This document shows, one piece after another, positions 45,726-54,342 of a stretch of DNA of 64,000 nucleotides (position 1 is its first letter; each line of letters opens with the position of its first letter). A program made the position numbers and the translations under genes. The stretch is from Streptomyces sp. SAT1 (GTDB lineage Bacteria > Actinomycetota > Actinomycetes > Streptomycetales > Streptomycetaceae): the NCBI RefSeq assembly GCF_001654495.1, contig NZ_CP015849.1:5368501-5432500 (forward strand). The letters run 5' to 3'. Under the pieces are notes generated by a model. The model ran no database searches. It was given only the letters and a program-made list of their open reading frames with translations, and was not told the origin of the DNA.

Positions 45726-48700
45726 CTAGTGGCGTTGCGTGAGCAGGCCCACCTGCATGAGCGACGACCCGCGCTTGCGGGACACGAACACACCGCGGCC
45801 CGGCGGCATCGGACGGGCCCGGACGGTGCCGAGGATGTCGCCCTCGCTCGGGTCGCCCGAAAGGACCAGGCCCTGGGCGCCCAGCTCCTTCACGCGCTGC
45901 ATGAAGGGCTCGTACATGGCCCGCGAGGCACCGGCCGCGCTGCGCGCCACGACGAACTTGACGCCCACGTCCCGCGCGAAGGGCAGGTGCTCCACCAACT
46001 GGGCGAGCGGACTGCCGGAGTTGGTGGCCACCAGCTCGTAGTCGTCGACGATGACGAACAGCTGCGGGCCGCTCCACCAGCTGCGGTCGCGCAGCTCCTG
46101 CGGGGTGATGTCCGGCTTCGGCGCCCGCATCTCCATGAACTGGCGCACCGCGTCCATGTGGACCTGCATCGCCGACGCCATGGGCGCGTACTCGAGCAGA
46201 TGCGACTCGGGCACCGCCTCCAGCATGGTGCGCCGGTAGTCGCCGACGACGATGCGGGCCTCGGCGGGCGTGTAGCGCTCGCTGATCTGCCGGGCGATCA
46301 GCCGCAGCAGGTTCGTCCTGCCGGACTCGCTCTCGCCGAAGACCAGGAAGAACGGGTCGGTGTCGAGATCGACGAAGACCGGCTCCAGGTTCTCCTCGTC
46401 GATGCCGATCGCGATGCCGTGCTGCGGGAACTCGAAGCCCTTGGGCAACTGGTCGGCCGGGAACCTGCGGGGCAGCAGCCGGACCGCCGGGGCCGCGGGA
46501 CCCTGCCAGCCGTCCCGCACGGACCGGACGAGCCGCGCCGTCGCGTCCGCCAGGTCGTCCGGCGCGGACGAGGAGTCGATCCGCGGCAGGGCCGCCATGA
46601 AGTGCAGCTTCTCGGGCACCTGGCCGCGGCCCGGCACACCCGCCGGCACGTTGGCGGCCACCTTGCGGTCGAACTCGGAGTCCATCGCGTCGCCGAGGCA
46701 CAGTTCGAGCCGGCCGAGGATCTGGTCCTTCAGGGCCGCCCGCACCTCCATGTACCGCGACGCCGTCACCACCACGTGCACGCCGTGGCCCAGGCCCCGC
46801 CCCGCGATGTCGTGGACGACGGCCTCCAGACCCTCGTACTCCGACTTGAAGTTGCCCCAGCCGTCGACGACCAGGAAGACGTCGCCCCAGGGCTCGCCGG
46901 GCAGTTCGCCCGCCGCGCGCCGCCTGCGGTACGTGCCGATGGAGTCGATGCCGTGCGTCCGGAAGAACTGCTCGCGCCGGTTCAGGACACCGGCCACCTC
47001 CGCGACCGTACGGCGCACCCGCTCCGGGTCCAGGCGCGAGGCGACCCCGCCCACATGTGGCAGGTCGCTGAGCGCCATCAGGCCGCCGCCACCGAAGTCC
47101 AGGCAGTAGAACTGCACTTCGTGCGGTGTGTGGGTGAGCGCGAACGAGGTGACCAGGGTCCGCAGGACCGTCGACTTGCCCGACTGCGGACCGCCGACGA
47201 CCATCATGTGCCCGGCCGCGCCGGAGAAGTCCCGGTACAGCACCTCGCGCTTCTGCTCGAACGGCTTGTCGATCAGACCGAGCGGGACGGTGAGGGCGCC
47301 AGGACGCGCGGACTCCGCCGCCCGGAAGCCGCGTTCGGCGGACACGGCGAGACCGGGCAGCAACTGGTCCAGCGTCGGCGCGCGGTCCAGCGGCGGCAGC
47401 CACACCTGGTGCGCGGGCACCCCCTGGCCCTCCAGCCGCTGCACGATCACGTCCAGGACCGTGTCGGCCAGCGCGTCGTCGTCGGGGCGGGCCGCCGGTG
47501 ACGGACGCGCCGGTCCGGGCGCCGGGGCGGCCACGGGCACGGCCGGCGCGGTGAACAGCGCGGGGCGGCGCTCGGCCGGCCGGCTGTCGCGGGCGGCGTC
47601 CGGCCCGCCCGCGCGGTACGCGCCCGACACATAGGCGGCCTTGAAGCGCACCATCTCGTCCGTGCCGAACTTCAGGTACCCGGAGCCGGGGACGGACGGC
47701 AGGTGGTACGCGTCCGGCACCCCCAGCGCCGTACGGGACTCGGCGGCGGAGAACGTCCGCAGACCGATCCGGTACGAGAGATAGGTGTCCAGACCGCGCA
47801 GCCGGCCCTCCTCCAGCCGCTGCGAGGCGAGCAGCAGATGCACCCCCAGCGAGCGGCCGATCCGGCCGATCTGGATGAACATGTCGATGAAGTCCGGCTT
47901 GGCCGTGAGCAGTTCGCTGAACTCGTCGATGACGAGCACGAGCGAGGCCAGCGGCTCCAGCGGGGCGCCCGCGGCACGCGCCTTCTCGTAGTCGTGGATG
48001 TTGGCGTAGTTGCCGGCCGAGCGCAGCAGCTCCTGGCGCCGCTGCAGCTCGCCCCGTATCGCGTCGCCCATGCGGTCGACCAGGGTCAGGTCGTCCGCGA
48101 GGTTGGTGATCACGGCGGCGACGTGCGGCATCTGCGACATGCCGGCGAAGGTCGCGCCGCCCTTGAAGTCGGCGAGGACGAAGTTGAGCGTCTCCGAGGA
48201 ATGCGTGACCGCCAGGCCCAGCACCAGGGTGCGCAGCAGCTCCGACTTGCCGGAGCCGGTCGCGCCGACGCACAGGCCGTGCGGTCCCATGCCTTCCTGC
48301 GCGGCCTCCTTGAGGTCCAGCATCACCGGCCGGCCGTCCTCGCCGACACCGATCGGCACCCGCAGCCGCTCCGGTGTCGAACGCGGCCGCCAGGTGCGGG
48401 CGACGTCCACCGAGGAGGCGTCGCCGAGCCCCAGCAGCTCGGTGAAGTCCAGGTTGGCCAGCAGGGGTTCGTCGTCGTCCTGGCCGCCCATGCGCAGCGG
48501 GGCGAGCTGCCGGGCCAGGGCCTCGGCGGCGGGCAGCGACAGCCCGTCCGGTACGCCCTCGTAGGCGACACCGCCGCCGGAGTCGAGCAACAGCCGCTCC
48601 GGGCGCACGACCACCGACAGATCGCCGCGCGGCTGGTCCAGCTCACCGGGAACGACCTCGACGACCGTCACCCCCTGCATCCCCTCCACGGCGGCGAACG

Positions 48701-49685
48701 CCGAGGCGGGCGGGACCATGCCGCCGTCCAGCACGACCAGCACGTGCGGCCGGTCCAGCAGCGGCCGGCCGTCCCGGGAGAAACGCGGACGTCCCTCCAG
48801 GGTGCCCGCCAGCAACCGCTCCAGTTCGCCCAGGTCGTCGCCGAACAGCCGGCGTGTGCCCGCGCCGTCGAACTGGCCCGCCACCTGGCAGTGCGGCAGC
48901 CACTTCGTCCAGTCCCAGCGGGGAAGCGCGCCCGGTGACGTCACCACGGCGACCACCAGGTCGTCGGGGGAGTGCAGGGTGACCGCCTGGGCCACCAGCG
49001 CGCGGGCCGCCGCCTGCGCGCGCTCCGGCTCGCCGGAGACGGTCACGTGGTAGAAGGCGCGCAGCGACAGCGCCACCGGCAGCCCGTCCAACTGGCCGTG
49101 CACGGCGAGGAACCGCTGCATCGCGCCCGCGCACAGCGGCTCCAGTTCGTCCACCGGCGCGGTCTGCGGCGCCACCAGGGGAGTGGCCAGCCGCTGCGGG
49201 CCGAGACCGATGCGCACCTGCCCGAAGTCGTCGTCCCCGGACCGGCGTTCCCACACCCGGCTGCCCTCGGCGACGACCGACCACAACTGCTCGGGCGCCG
49301 GGTGCAGATACAGCTGCGCGTCCCGCTGGCGCAGTGCGGTCCGGCGCACCGCGCGCCGGGTCTGGGCCAGATAGCGGAGGTAGTCGCGGCGTACGTCGGC
49401 CATTTGCCCTTGCGTACCGCGACGGTGCCGGACGATCTGCGAGACCACCATCGCGGCGGTCGACACCAGCATGACCACACCCATGATCCGCATGAACGGA
49501 TGGGCGTTGGGCGACGCGAAGTAGAACACCACCGACGAGCCCATGCCGAGCGTCGGCAGGACCTGCATCAGCATGCCCTCCTGCTGGCCGCGCGGCAGCT
49601 CGGGAGGAGTCTCCAATTGCAGGTCATTCGAGGGCACTTCGGGCGGTAGCGTGCGTGGTGGGCGCTTGATGGCGATCTGGCTCAC
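45726..49685 (-). CDS. eccC: Type VII secretion ATPase EccC (fused EccCa-EccCb)
   Basis: 1,319 residues; the FtsK/SpoIIIE-type motor that recognises and exports WXG100 substrates. Two N-terminal transmembrane helices (MGSSVVFYFAS..., IMGVVMLVSTAAMVVSQIV) precede three ATPase domains. Domain 1 has Walker A GATGSGKS (474-481) and Walker B LVLVIDEF (Asp587-Glu588). Domain 2 has GGPQSGKS (831-838) with VFLVVDGW. Domain 3 has GESESGRT (from 1117) with LFVIVDDY. Domain 3 thus has Arg for the Walker A Lys, and domain 2 lacks the second Walker B acid. Only domain 1 looks fully catalytic, as in other EccC proteins. GTG start at 49685. Divergent from eccD. Confidence 0.96.
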   Translation of the reverse strand: MSQIAIKRPPRTLPPEVPSNDLQLETPPELPRGQQEGMLMQVLPTLGMGSSVVFYFASPNAHPFMRIMGVVMLVSTAAMVVSQIVRHRRGTQGQMADVRRDYLRYLAQTRRAVRRTALRQRDAQLYLHPAPEQLWSVVAEGSRVWERRSGDDDFGQVRIGLGPQRLATPLVAPQTAPVDELEPLCAGAMQRFLAVHGQLDGLPVALSLRAFYHVTVSGEPERAQAAARALVAQAVTLHSPDDLVVAVVTSPGALPRWDWTKWLPHCQVAGQFDGAGTRRLFGDDLGELERLLAGTLEGRPRFSRDGRPLLDRPHVLVVLDGGMVPPASAFAAVEGMQGVTVVEVVPGELDQPRGDLSVVVRPERLLLDSGGGVAYEGVPDGLSLPAAEALARQLAPLRMGGQDDDEPLLANLDFTELLGLGDASSVDVARTWRPRSTPERLRVPIGVGEDGRPVMLDLKEAAQEGMGPHGLCVGATGSGKSELLRTLVLGLAVTHSSETLNFVLADFKGGATFAGMSQMPHVAAVITNLADDLTLVDRMGDAIRGELQRRQELLRSAGNYANIHDYEKARAAGAPLEPLASLVLVIDEFSELLTAKPDFIDMFIQIGRIGRSLGVHLLLASQRLEEGRLRGLDTYLSYRIGLRTFSAAESRTALGVPDAYHLPSVPGSGYLKFGTDEMVRFKAAYVSGAYRAGGPDAARDSRPAERRPALFTAPAVPVAAPAPGPARPSPAARPDDDALADTVLDVIVQRLEGQGVPAHQVWLPPLDRAPTLDQLLPGLAVSAERGFRAAESARPGALTVPLGLIDKPFEQKREVLYRDFSGAAGHMMVVGGPQSGKSTVLRTLVTSFALTHTPHEVQFYCLDFGGGGLMALSDLPHVGGVASRLDPERVRRTVAEVAGVLNRREQFFRTHGIDSIGTYRRRRAAGELPGEPWGDVFLVVDGWGNFKSEYEGLEAVVHDIAGRGLGHGVHVVVTASRYMEVRAALKDQILGRLELCLGDAMDSEFDRKVAANVPAGVPGRGQVPEKLHFMAALPRIDSSSAPDDLADATARLVRSVRDGWQGPAAPAVRLLPRRFPADQLPKGFEFPQHGIAIGIDEENLEPVFVDLDTDPFFLVFGESESGRTNLLRLIARQISERYTPAEARIVVGDYRRTMLEAVPESHLLEYAPMASAMQVHMDAVRQFMEMRAPKPDITPQELRDRSWWSGPQLFVIVDDYELVATNSGSPLAQLVEHLPFARDVGVKFVVARSAAGASRAMYEPFMQRVKELGAQGLVLSGDPSEGDILGTVRARPMPPGRGVFVSRKRGSSLMQVGLLTQRH

Positions 49686-49847
49686 CGGAGCATCAATCCC
49701 TCGATACGGACGAACGGCCGCGCACCGGCACCCCCGTGGCGACGGTCGCCCTTCGCTTTGCGCCGATCCTACTGGCCGGTGCCGACGGAGCGTGCCGGTA
49801 GGGTGACGCCCGCAGCGTGCGCATCCGCGAACAGGGGGTCAGTGAAG
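49686..49847. promoter_or_regulatory. Divergent eccC / eccD promoter region
   Basis: These 162 bases hold a minus-strand TAGGAT (49771-49766), an excellent -10 for eccC. On the plus strand TAGGGTGACGCCCGC (49799-49813) matches the esx leader box at 13 of its first 14 bases. Neither has a strong -35. Confidence 0.4.
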
Positions 49848-51326
49848 GTGAGTACGTCCGCGGCGACGGGATTCTGCCGAGTCACCGTCGTGGCACCCGA
49901 CAGCCGGATCGACGTGGCCCTCCCGGAGGACATCGCCGTCGCCGACATCTACCCGGAGATCCTGCGCCTGACCGGTCAGACCCAGCCCGTGGGCGCCCCC
50001 ACCGGATACCACCTGGTGCGCCGCGACGGCCGCGTCCTCGACGGCGCCCGCACCCTGGCGGACGAACGGGTCCTGGACGGAGAGGTGCTCGGCCTCAGGC
50101 CGTTCGCCGAGTCCCTGCCGCCCGCGGTCCACGACGACGTCTCGGACGCCGTCGCCTCCGCCGTCGTGCGCGACCGGCACCTGTGGAGCGACGACCTGCT
50201 GCGGGCCGCCGGACTGGCCGCGGGCGCGCTGCTGTTGCTGCTGTGCGGATTCGTCCTCTGGTACGCCGACCCGGTGCGCCACGACATGCACGGGCTGCCC
50301 GGCGTCGTCGCCGGCGCCCTCGGCGTGCTGCTGACCGCCTTCGCCGGCGTACGCGCCCGCGTGTACGCCGACCGGGCCGCAGCGGCCTGCCTGGGCCTCG
50401 GCGCCCTGCCGCTGCTGCTGATCGCGGGCTCGGGCATCGTCGGACCCGCCGCCGGACAGGGCCCCGGCAAGCTCCAGTTCCTGCTGGGCTGCGCGACCGT
50501 CCTGGTCGCCGCCGTGACCCTGGTCGCCCTCACCCCCGGCGGGGACGCGCCCTTCGTCGCCGCCGCCTGCGCGGCACTGGCCGGCACCCTGGCCACCTTC
50601 GCCGCCGTCCTCGCCGACGCCTCGGCCACCGCGACCGCCGCCGGCTGCGCCCCCGTCGCCGTCGGCCTGGTCGCCTTCCTGCCGGGGCTCTCCAGCCGCT
50701 TCGCCCGGCTGCCGATCGGCTACGCCTCGCCGCGTTCGGCCGCGCAGGACGACTTCGGCCCCGGCCCCGCACACGGCTCGGACGGCCCGGACACCGGTCC
50801 GCTCGACGCCGAGCACATCGCGGCCCAGGCCCGGCGCGGCCACGAGATGCTGCTCGGACTGGTCGGCGGCACCGCGGCGGTCGTGGTCGCCTCCGCCGCG
50901 GTCCTGGGCTTCTCCGACGACGTGTGGGCCCAGCTCCTCGCCCTGGCGACGGGCCTGGCCATGCTGCTGCGCGCACGGCTGTTCCGCTACACCTCCCAGG
51001 TGTCCTGCGTCCTGGTCGCGGGCCTGGCCGCCGTCGCCCTGCTGCTGCTCGGCCTCGCCCTGCACCCGCCCGCCGAGGCACTGCGCGACTTCGCGCTGCA
51101 CGGCGACCGCGGCGCCCTCGACCTGCGCACCCTCTGGCTCACCGCCGCCGTCGCCGCGGGAGCCCTCCTGGTCACCGCGATCGGCCTGATCGTCCCGCGC
51201 AGCGGACTCAGCCCCTTCTGGGGCCGCTTCATGGAGATCGCCGAGGGCTTCGTCCTGCTGACCCTGGTACCGCTGGCCCTCGCCGTGCTCGGTGTGTACA
51301 CCGCCGCGCGCTCGATGACCGGCTGA
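49848..51326 (+). CDS. eccD: Type VII secretion integral membrane protein EccD
   Basis: About 492 residues. The first ~85 residues are the ubiquitin-like YukD domain (CRVTVVAPDSRIDVALPEDIAVADIYPEIL... LRPFAESLPP). About eleven hydrophobic segments follow, forming the ESX membrane pore subunit. The loop around RSAAQDDFGPGPAHGSDG is hydrophilic and lies between the two bundles. GTG at 49848 (V-S-T-S-A-A-T-G) is preferred at 10 bases from AGGGGG; a GTG two codons earlier is possible. Divergent from eccC and followed by a perfect hairpin. Confidence 0.95.
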   Translation: MSTSAATGFCRVTVVAPDSRIDVALPEDIAVADIYPEILRLTGQTQPVGAPTGYHLVRRDGRVLDGARTLADERVLDGEVLGLRPFAESLPPAVHDDVSDAVASAVVRDRHLWSDDLLRAAGLAAGALLLLLCGFVLWYADPVRHDMHGLPGVVAGALGVLLTAFAGVRARVYADRAAAACLGLGALPLLLIAGSGIVGPAAGQGPGKLQFLLGCATVLVAAVTLVALTPGGDAPFVAAACAALAGTLATFAAVLADASATATAAGCAPVAVGLVAFLPGLSSRFARLPIGYASPRSAAQDDFGPGPAHGSDGPDTGPLDAEHIAAQARRGHEMLLGLVGGTAAVVVASAAVLGFSDDVWAQLLALATGLAMLLRARLFRYTSQVSCVLVAGLAAVALLLLGLALHPPAEALRDFALHGDRGALDLRTLWLTAAVAAGALLVTAIGLIVPRSGLSPFWGRFMEIAEGFVLLTLVPLALAVLGVYTAARSMTG

Positions 51327-51354
51327 CCCGACCGCACGACCGCACGACCGCACG

Positions 51355-51384
51355 GCGGTGCGGCACGCGCGCGTGCCGCACCGC
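51355..51384 (+). terminator. Perfect palindromic hairpin after eccD
   Basis: Bases 51355-51368 and 51371-51384 are perfectly complementary (14 bp), so the 30-base stretch is a complete palindrome around GC. It lies 28 bases after the eccD stop and before the propeller gene, where it could terminate or partly attenuate transcription. Confidence 0.65.
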
Positions 51385-51466
51385 AGACCCCTGCCCGGAC
51401 CGCCTGCGACGCTTGTCCGGCGTACGACGGCCCCGGGTGACGACCCGCACGAAGGGATTCCCTCGC

Positions 51467-52969
51467 GTGAGCTTCGGCCCGCCCCCCTCTCCCTACACCC
51501 AGTCCGCGCTCGCCGCGGACCGCACCCGCAGACGCCGCCGCATACGCGTGCTGGGCGGACTGGCCGTCGTGGTGGCCGCCGCCGTCGGTGTGGGCGGCTG
51601 GATCCTGTCGTCCGCGGGGGACGACAGGCCCGCGGCCGCCCCCCGTCCGTCGGCCGCGCCGCAGAGCCCCGACGACATCCGCGAACTGACGGAGAAGACC
51701 CCGGCCACCCCCGAGGGCAAGCTGCTGGTCGAGTACCGGGAGGGGGACCTCGCCAAGACCGTCAAGGGCGACCCCCGGTACGCGCCGGGCACCTGGGCCA
51801 CCGAGAAGGTGCTCGCCAAGGGCATAGGCAACCGGATCGAGGGCCTGACCACCGCCGCCACGGGCGACGAGAAGGCGTGGACCCTCAAGCTCGACGGCCC
51901 CCTGTGCGCCACCAGCAAGCACATCACCGCCGACGGACGCACGGCGGTCGTCGTCCAGCCCGTGCGGTCCGACTCCTCCGAGAAGTCGGGCGTCTGCGAC
52001 CAGGTGGTGTTCTTCGACGTGAACACCGGCAAGAAGCTGTGGCAGGTGACGATGCCCTCGGCCGACAGGGCCTTCGTCACCAACACCAACCTGACCATGA
52101 CCAAGGGCGTGGTGGCCGTCGCCTGGGGCCAGGGTTCGGTGGCCTACGACATGAAGAACGGCAAGCAGCTCTGGAACAGCACGACCGTCTCCGCCTGCGA
52201 GGACAGCGGCTTCGCCGGCGGGCGGGCACTGCTCGTCCTGGAGAAGTGCGGCCGCGAGTCCTCCGAGCCCACCTACCGGGTCGAGAAGCTGGAGCCGCGC
52301 ACCGGCAAGCCCCTGTGGACGTACAAGGTGGCCGGCGGGGTCGAGGACGTCTTCCTGCCCTCGTCCGACCCGGCGGTGCTCGCGGTCGCGGCCGGCGACA
52401 CCTCGGTGACCGACCTGATCACCCTCGACGGCACCGGCAGGCGCCTGGCCACCGTCTCCATGACCGGCTACGAACCCAAGTGCGGCGAACGCGATTTCGG
52501 CGCGGGCTACTTCGGCAAGGTGGAGTACTGCGACGGCGTCGTCGTGGGGCGCGACCACCTGTACGTCGTCAGCAAGGAGACCACCGAACTGCGCCAGGCG
52601 GCCAACTGGATCGTGGCCTTCGACGTCCGCACCGGCAAGGCGGGCCGCAAGCTGGACGCGCGCCCCTCGCAGCCGATGGCCCCGCTCCAGATGAGCGGGG
52701 ACGACCTGCTGGTCTTCCGGCGCAGCTACTCCACGATCGAGCCCTCCTCGGTGATCCGCTGGAACCCGGCCACCGGCAAGGAGACGCCGTTCCTGTACTT
52801 CGGCCTCCCCGACGAGGACGGCGGTCTCGCCGACATCGAGCGGTCGGACATCCTCGTGGGGCAGGGCCGGGTCTACTTCGCCCAGCGCGAGCTGACCGCC
52901 GACGAGAAGCACCCGAAGTACCCGGTGACGGCCGTCGTCGGCATCGGCAGCGCGGGCGCCCCGGACTGA
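51467..52969 (+). CDS. Membrane-anchored PQQ-like beta-propeller protein, paralogue 2 (T7SS region)
   Basis: 500 residues. It opens SFGPPPSPYTQSALAAD, then a basic patch, one transmembrane helix (VLGGLAVVVAAAVGVGGWIL) and an extracytoplasmic propeller with VVFFDVNTGKKLWQ, VAYDMKNGKQLWN, KLEPRTGKPLWTYK and IVAFDVRTGKAGRK repeats. It is the full-length paralogue of 36234-37745, including the two Cys-containing loops. The GTG at 51467 was set by that alignment. The two copies flank the secretion genes, so one likely arose by duplication within the locus. Function is unknown. Confidence 0.8.
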   Translation: MSFGPPPSPYTQSALAADRTRRRRRIRVLGGLAVVVAAAVGVGGWILSSAGDDRPAAAPRPSAAPQSPDDIRELTEKTPATPEGKLLVEYREGDLAKTVKGDPRYAPGTWATEKVLAKGIGNRIEGLTTAATGDEKAWTLKLDGPLCATSKHITADGRTAVVVQPVRSDSSEKSGVCDQVVFFDVNTGKKLWQVTMPSADRAFVTNTNLTMTKGVVAVAWGQGSVAYDMKNGKQLWNSTTVSACEDSGFAGGRALLVLEKCGRESSEPTYRVEKLEPRTGKPLWTYKVAGGVEDVFLPSSDPAVLAVAAGDTSVTDLITLDGTGRRLATVSMTGYEPKCGERDFGAGYFGKVEYCDGVVVGRDHLYVVSKETTELRQAANWIVAFDVRTGKAGRKLDARPSQPMAPLQMSGDDLLVFRRSYSTIEPSSVIRWNPATGKETPFLYFGLPDEDGGLADIERSDILVGQGRVYFAQRELTADEKHPKYPVTAVVGIGSAGAPD

Positions 52970-53019
52970 CGGACACGGCTCCGGCCACCGCGGCTCCGGG
53001 CACCGAGGCGGTGCCCCGC

Positions 53020-53081
53020 GGGCGGTGAACGGCTGACGGGCGGCACGCGCACGCGTGCCGCCCGTCAGCCGTTCACCGCCC
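53020..53081. terminator. Perfect 30-bp stem between convergent genes
   Basis: The arms 53020-53049 and 53052-53081 are perfectly complementary over 30 bp with a two-base loop (CA). It is the longest perfect inverted repeat I noticed in the window. It lies between the propeller gene (stop 52969) and the end of bldB (53111), so it can terminate both directions. Confidence 0.85.
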
Positions 53082-53110
53082 GTCACCCGCACGGGGTGCG
53101 CGACGGCTCC

Positions 53111-53404
53111 TCACTGCGCGTCGAGGCCGCCGTTGCGCTCGGTCGGCTCCAGGTCGAACTCGCCGTCCCGGGCACCCAGCACGAACGCCCGCCACTCCGC
53201 CTCCGTGTAGCGCAGCACGGTGCCGTGGTCGAGGGAGGACCGCATGGCCACCGCGCCGTCGGGAAGATAGGCGATCTCCACGCGCTCCTCGTGCTCCTCC
53301 GTACCCGGTGCGCAATGCCACTCCACGCCCGAGATGTCGAGCGCGTACAGTTCGTCGCGCTCGCGCTCCTTGCGTGCCTTGATCTCCGCTGCCGTCTCCG
53401 CCAT
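53111..53404 (-). CDS. bldB: Developmental regulator BldB
   Basis: 97 residues, acidic, cytoplasmic. It reads MAETAAEIKARKERERDELY, then WHCAPGTEEHEERVEIAYLPDGAVAMRSS and TEAEWRAFVLGARDGEFDL, which is the DUF397-type BldB protein of Streptomyces. S. coelicolor BldB is required for aerial growth and antibiotic production and dimerises; how it works is not settled. A Cys is present (HCAPG). The ATG at 53404 follows AAGGGG. In Streptomyces bldB commonly lies beside the T7SS genes, as here, and is convergent with the propeller gene. Confidence 0.95.
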   Translation of the reverse strand: MAETAAEIKARKERERDELYALDISGVEWHCAPGTEEHEERVEIAYLPDGAVAMRSSLDHGTVLRYTEAEWRAFVLGARDGEFDLEPTERNGGLDAQ

Positions 53405-53689
53405 CTCGCGGCGACCCCTTCCGACGTAGCCCTACGGTGCCAGCGACTCACCCTAGTGGCCGCGGGCGCGCGCCGCGGGACGCTCCGCGAACCCGGGGAG
53501 GGACGGCCTCCGCCGCCTGGTAACCTGAGTGACGGCCGTTTGTGTACGCACCCCCGGCGCCGCCGCAGGCATCCCTGCACAGGCCCTGGAGACCGCGCCC
53601 AGCGGACCCCGCCTCCCGAGTAACGGAAGCTCCCCGGAGACACAGACCTGGGGCACTCGGTGGCCGCTCACAGACCATGAGGAGTACGC
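53405..53689. promoter_or_regulatory. Divergent bldB / rpsO promoter and leader region
   Basis: For bldB, a minus-strand TAGGGT (53454-53449) is a -10 candidate about 45 bases from the start. For rpsO, TAACCT (53521-53526), with TGG just before it, could be a -10, leaving a leader of about 155 bases. That leader could carry an S15-binding autoregulatory element, as rpsO leaders do in several bacteria, but I could not model one. Confidence 0.35.
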
Positions 53690-53977
53690 GTGTCGCTCGA
53701 CGCCGCCACGAAGAAGCAGATCATCTCCGAGTTCGGTACCAAGGAGGGCGACACCGGCTCCCCCGAGGTCCAGGTCGCTCTGCTGTCCCGTCGGATCTCC
53801 GACCTGACCGAGCACCTCAAGACCCACAAGCACGACCACCACTCCCGTCGTGGCCTGCTGATCCTGGTCGGTCAGCGCCGCCGGCTGCTGCAGTACCTGG
53901 CGAAGAAGGACATCCAGCGCTTCCGTGCGCTGGTCGACCGCCTCGGCATCCGCCGCGGTGCGGCGGGCGCCAAGTAG
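53690..53977 (+). CDS. rpsO: 30S ribosomal protein S15
   Basis: 95 residues, basic. The family signature is intact: DTGSPEVQVALLSRRISDLTEHLKTH, HHSRRGLL and RRRLLQYL. S15 binds the central domain of 16S rRNA and helps start platform assembly. The GTG at 53690 has GAGGAG at normal spacing. It precedes pnp, as in most bacteria; the two genes form an operon that is processed in the spacer in studied Streptomyces. Confidence 0.98.
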   Translation: MSLDAATKKQIISEFGTKEGDTGSPEVQVALLSRRISDLTEHLKTHKHDHHSRRGLLILVGQRRRLLQYLAKKDIQRFRALVDRLGIRRGAAGAK

Positions 53978-54342
53978 GACGCCGTGAAGGGAGCGGTTCC
54001 CGGTGAGGATCGGGGACCGCTCCCTTTGCCGTACGTGCGGAAACGTGCGGAGTGTCACTCACGCTTTGTAGTGTGGTAGCACGACGCGGGCCGCAGCACA
54101 CGGACCGCGGCACAGACGGTACGTACCAGCACGAGACGGTACGTACCAGACAGTACGAAACACGCAACGAGGAGGAGCGCATCCCGCCGCCGCCGGTCCT
54201 CGGTAGTGGCCCCCGGGCGTACGAGCCCCGGGAGCTTCGATCGAAGACCGGCCCGCACCAGACGGAGCGCTTCTCCGCCACCGTCCCCCCGCCACACGGG
54301 CGGAGTGGGACGAAAGACGACAAGTAAACGGAGAAAACGCTG
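53978..54342 (+). promoter_or_regulatory. rpsO-pnp spacer with hairpin and paired palindromes
   Basis: This 365-base spacer has no gene. The hairpin at 53986-54027 pairs GAAGGGAGCGGTTCCCG with CGGGGACCGCTCCCTTT and ends in TTT; it fits either an rpsO terminator or the RNase III cleavage stem described for S. coelicolor rpsO-pnp. Further on, GACGGTACGTACCAG occurs twice (54115-54129 and 54135-54149), each containing the palindrome GGTACGTACC, with centres 20 bases apart. That looks like a dimeric operator or a pnp-promoter element. Confidence 0.6.
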
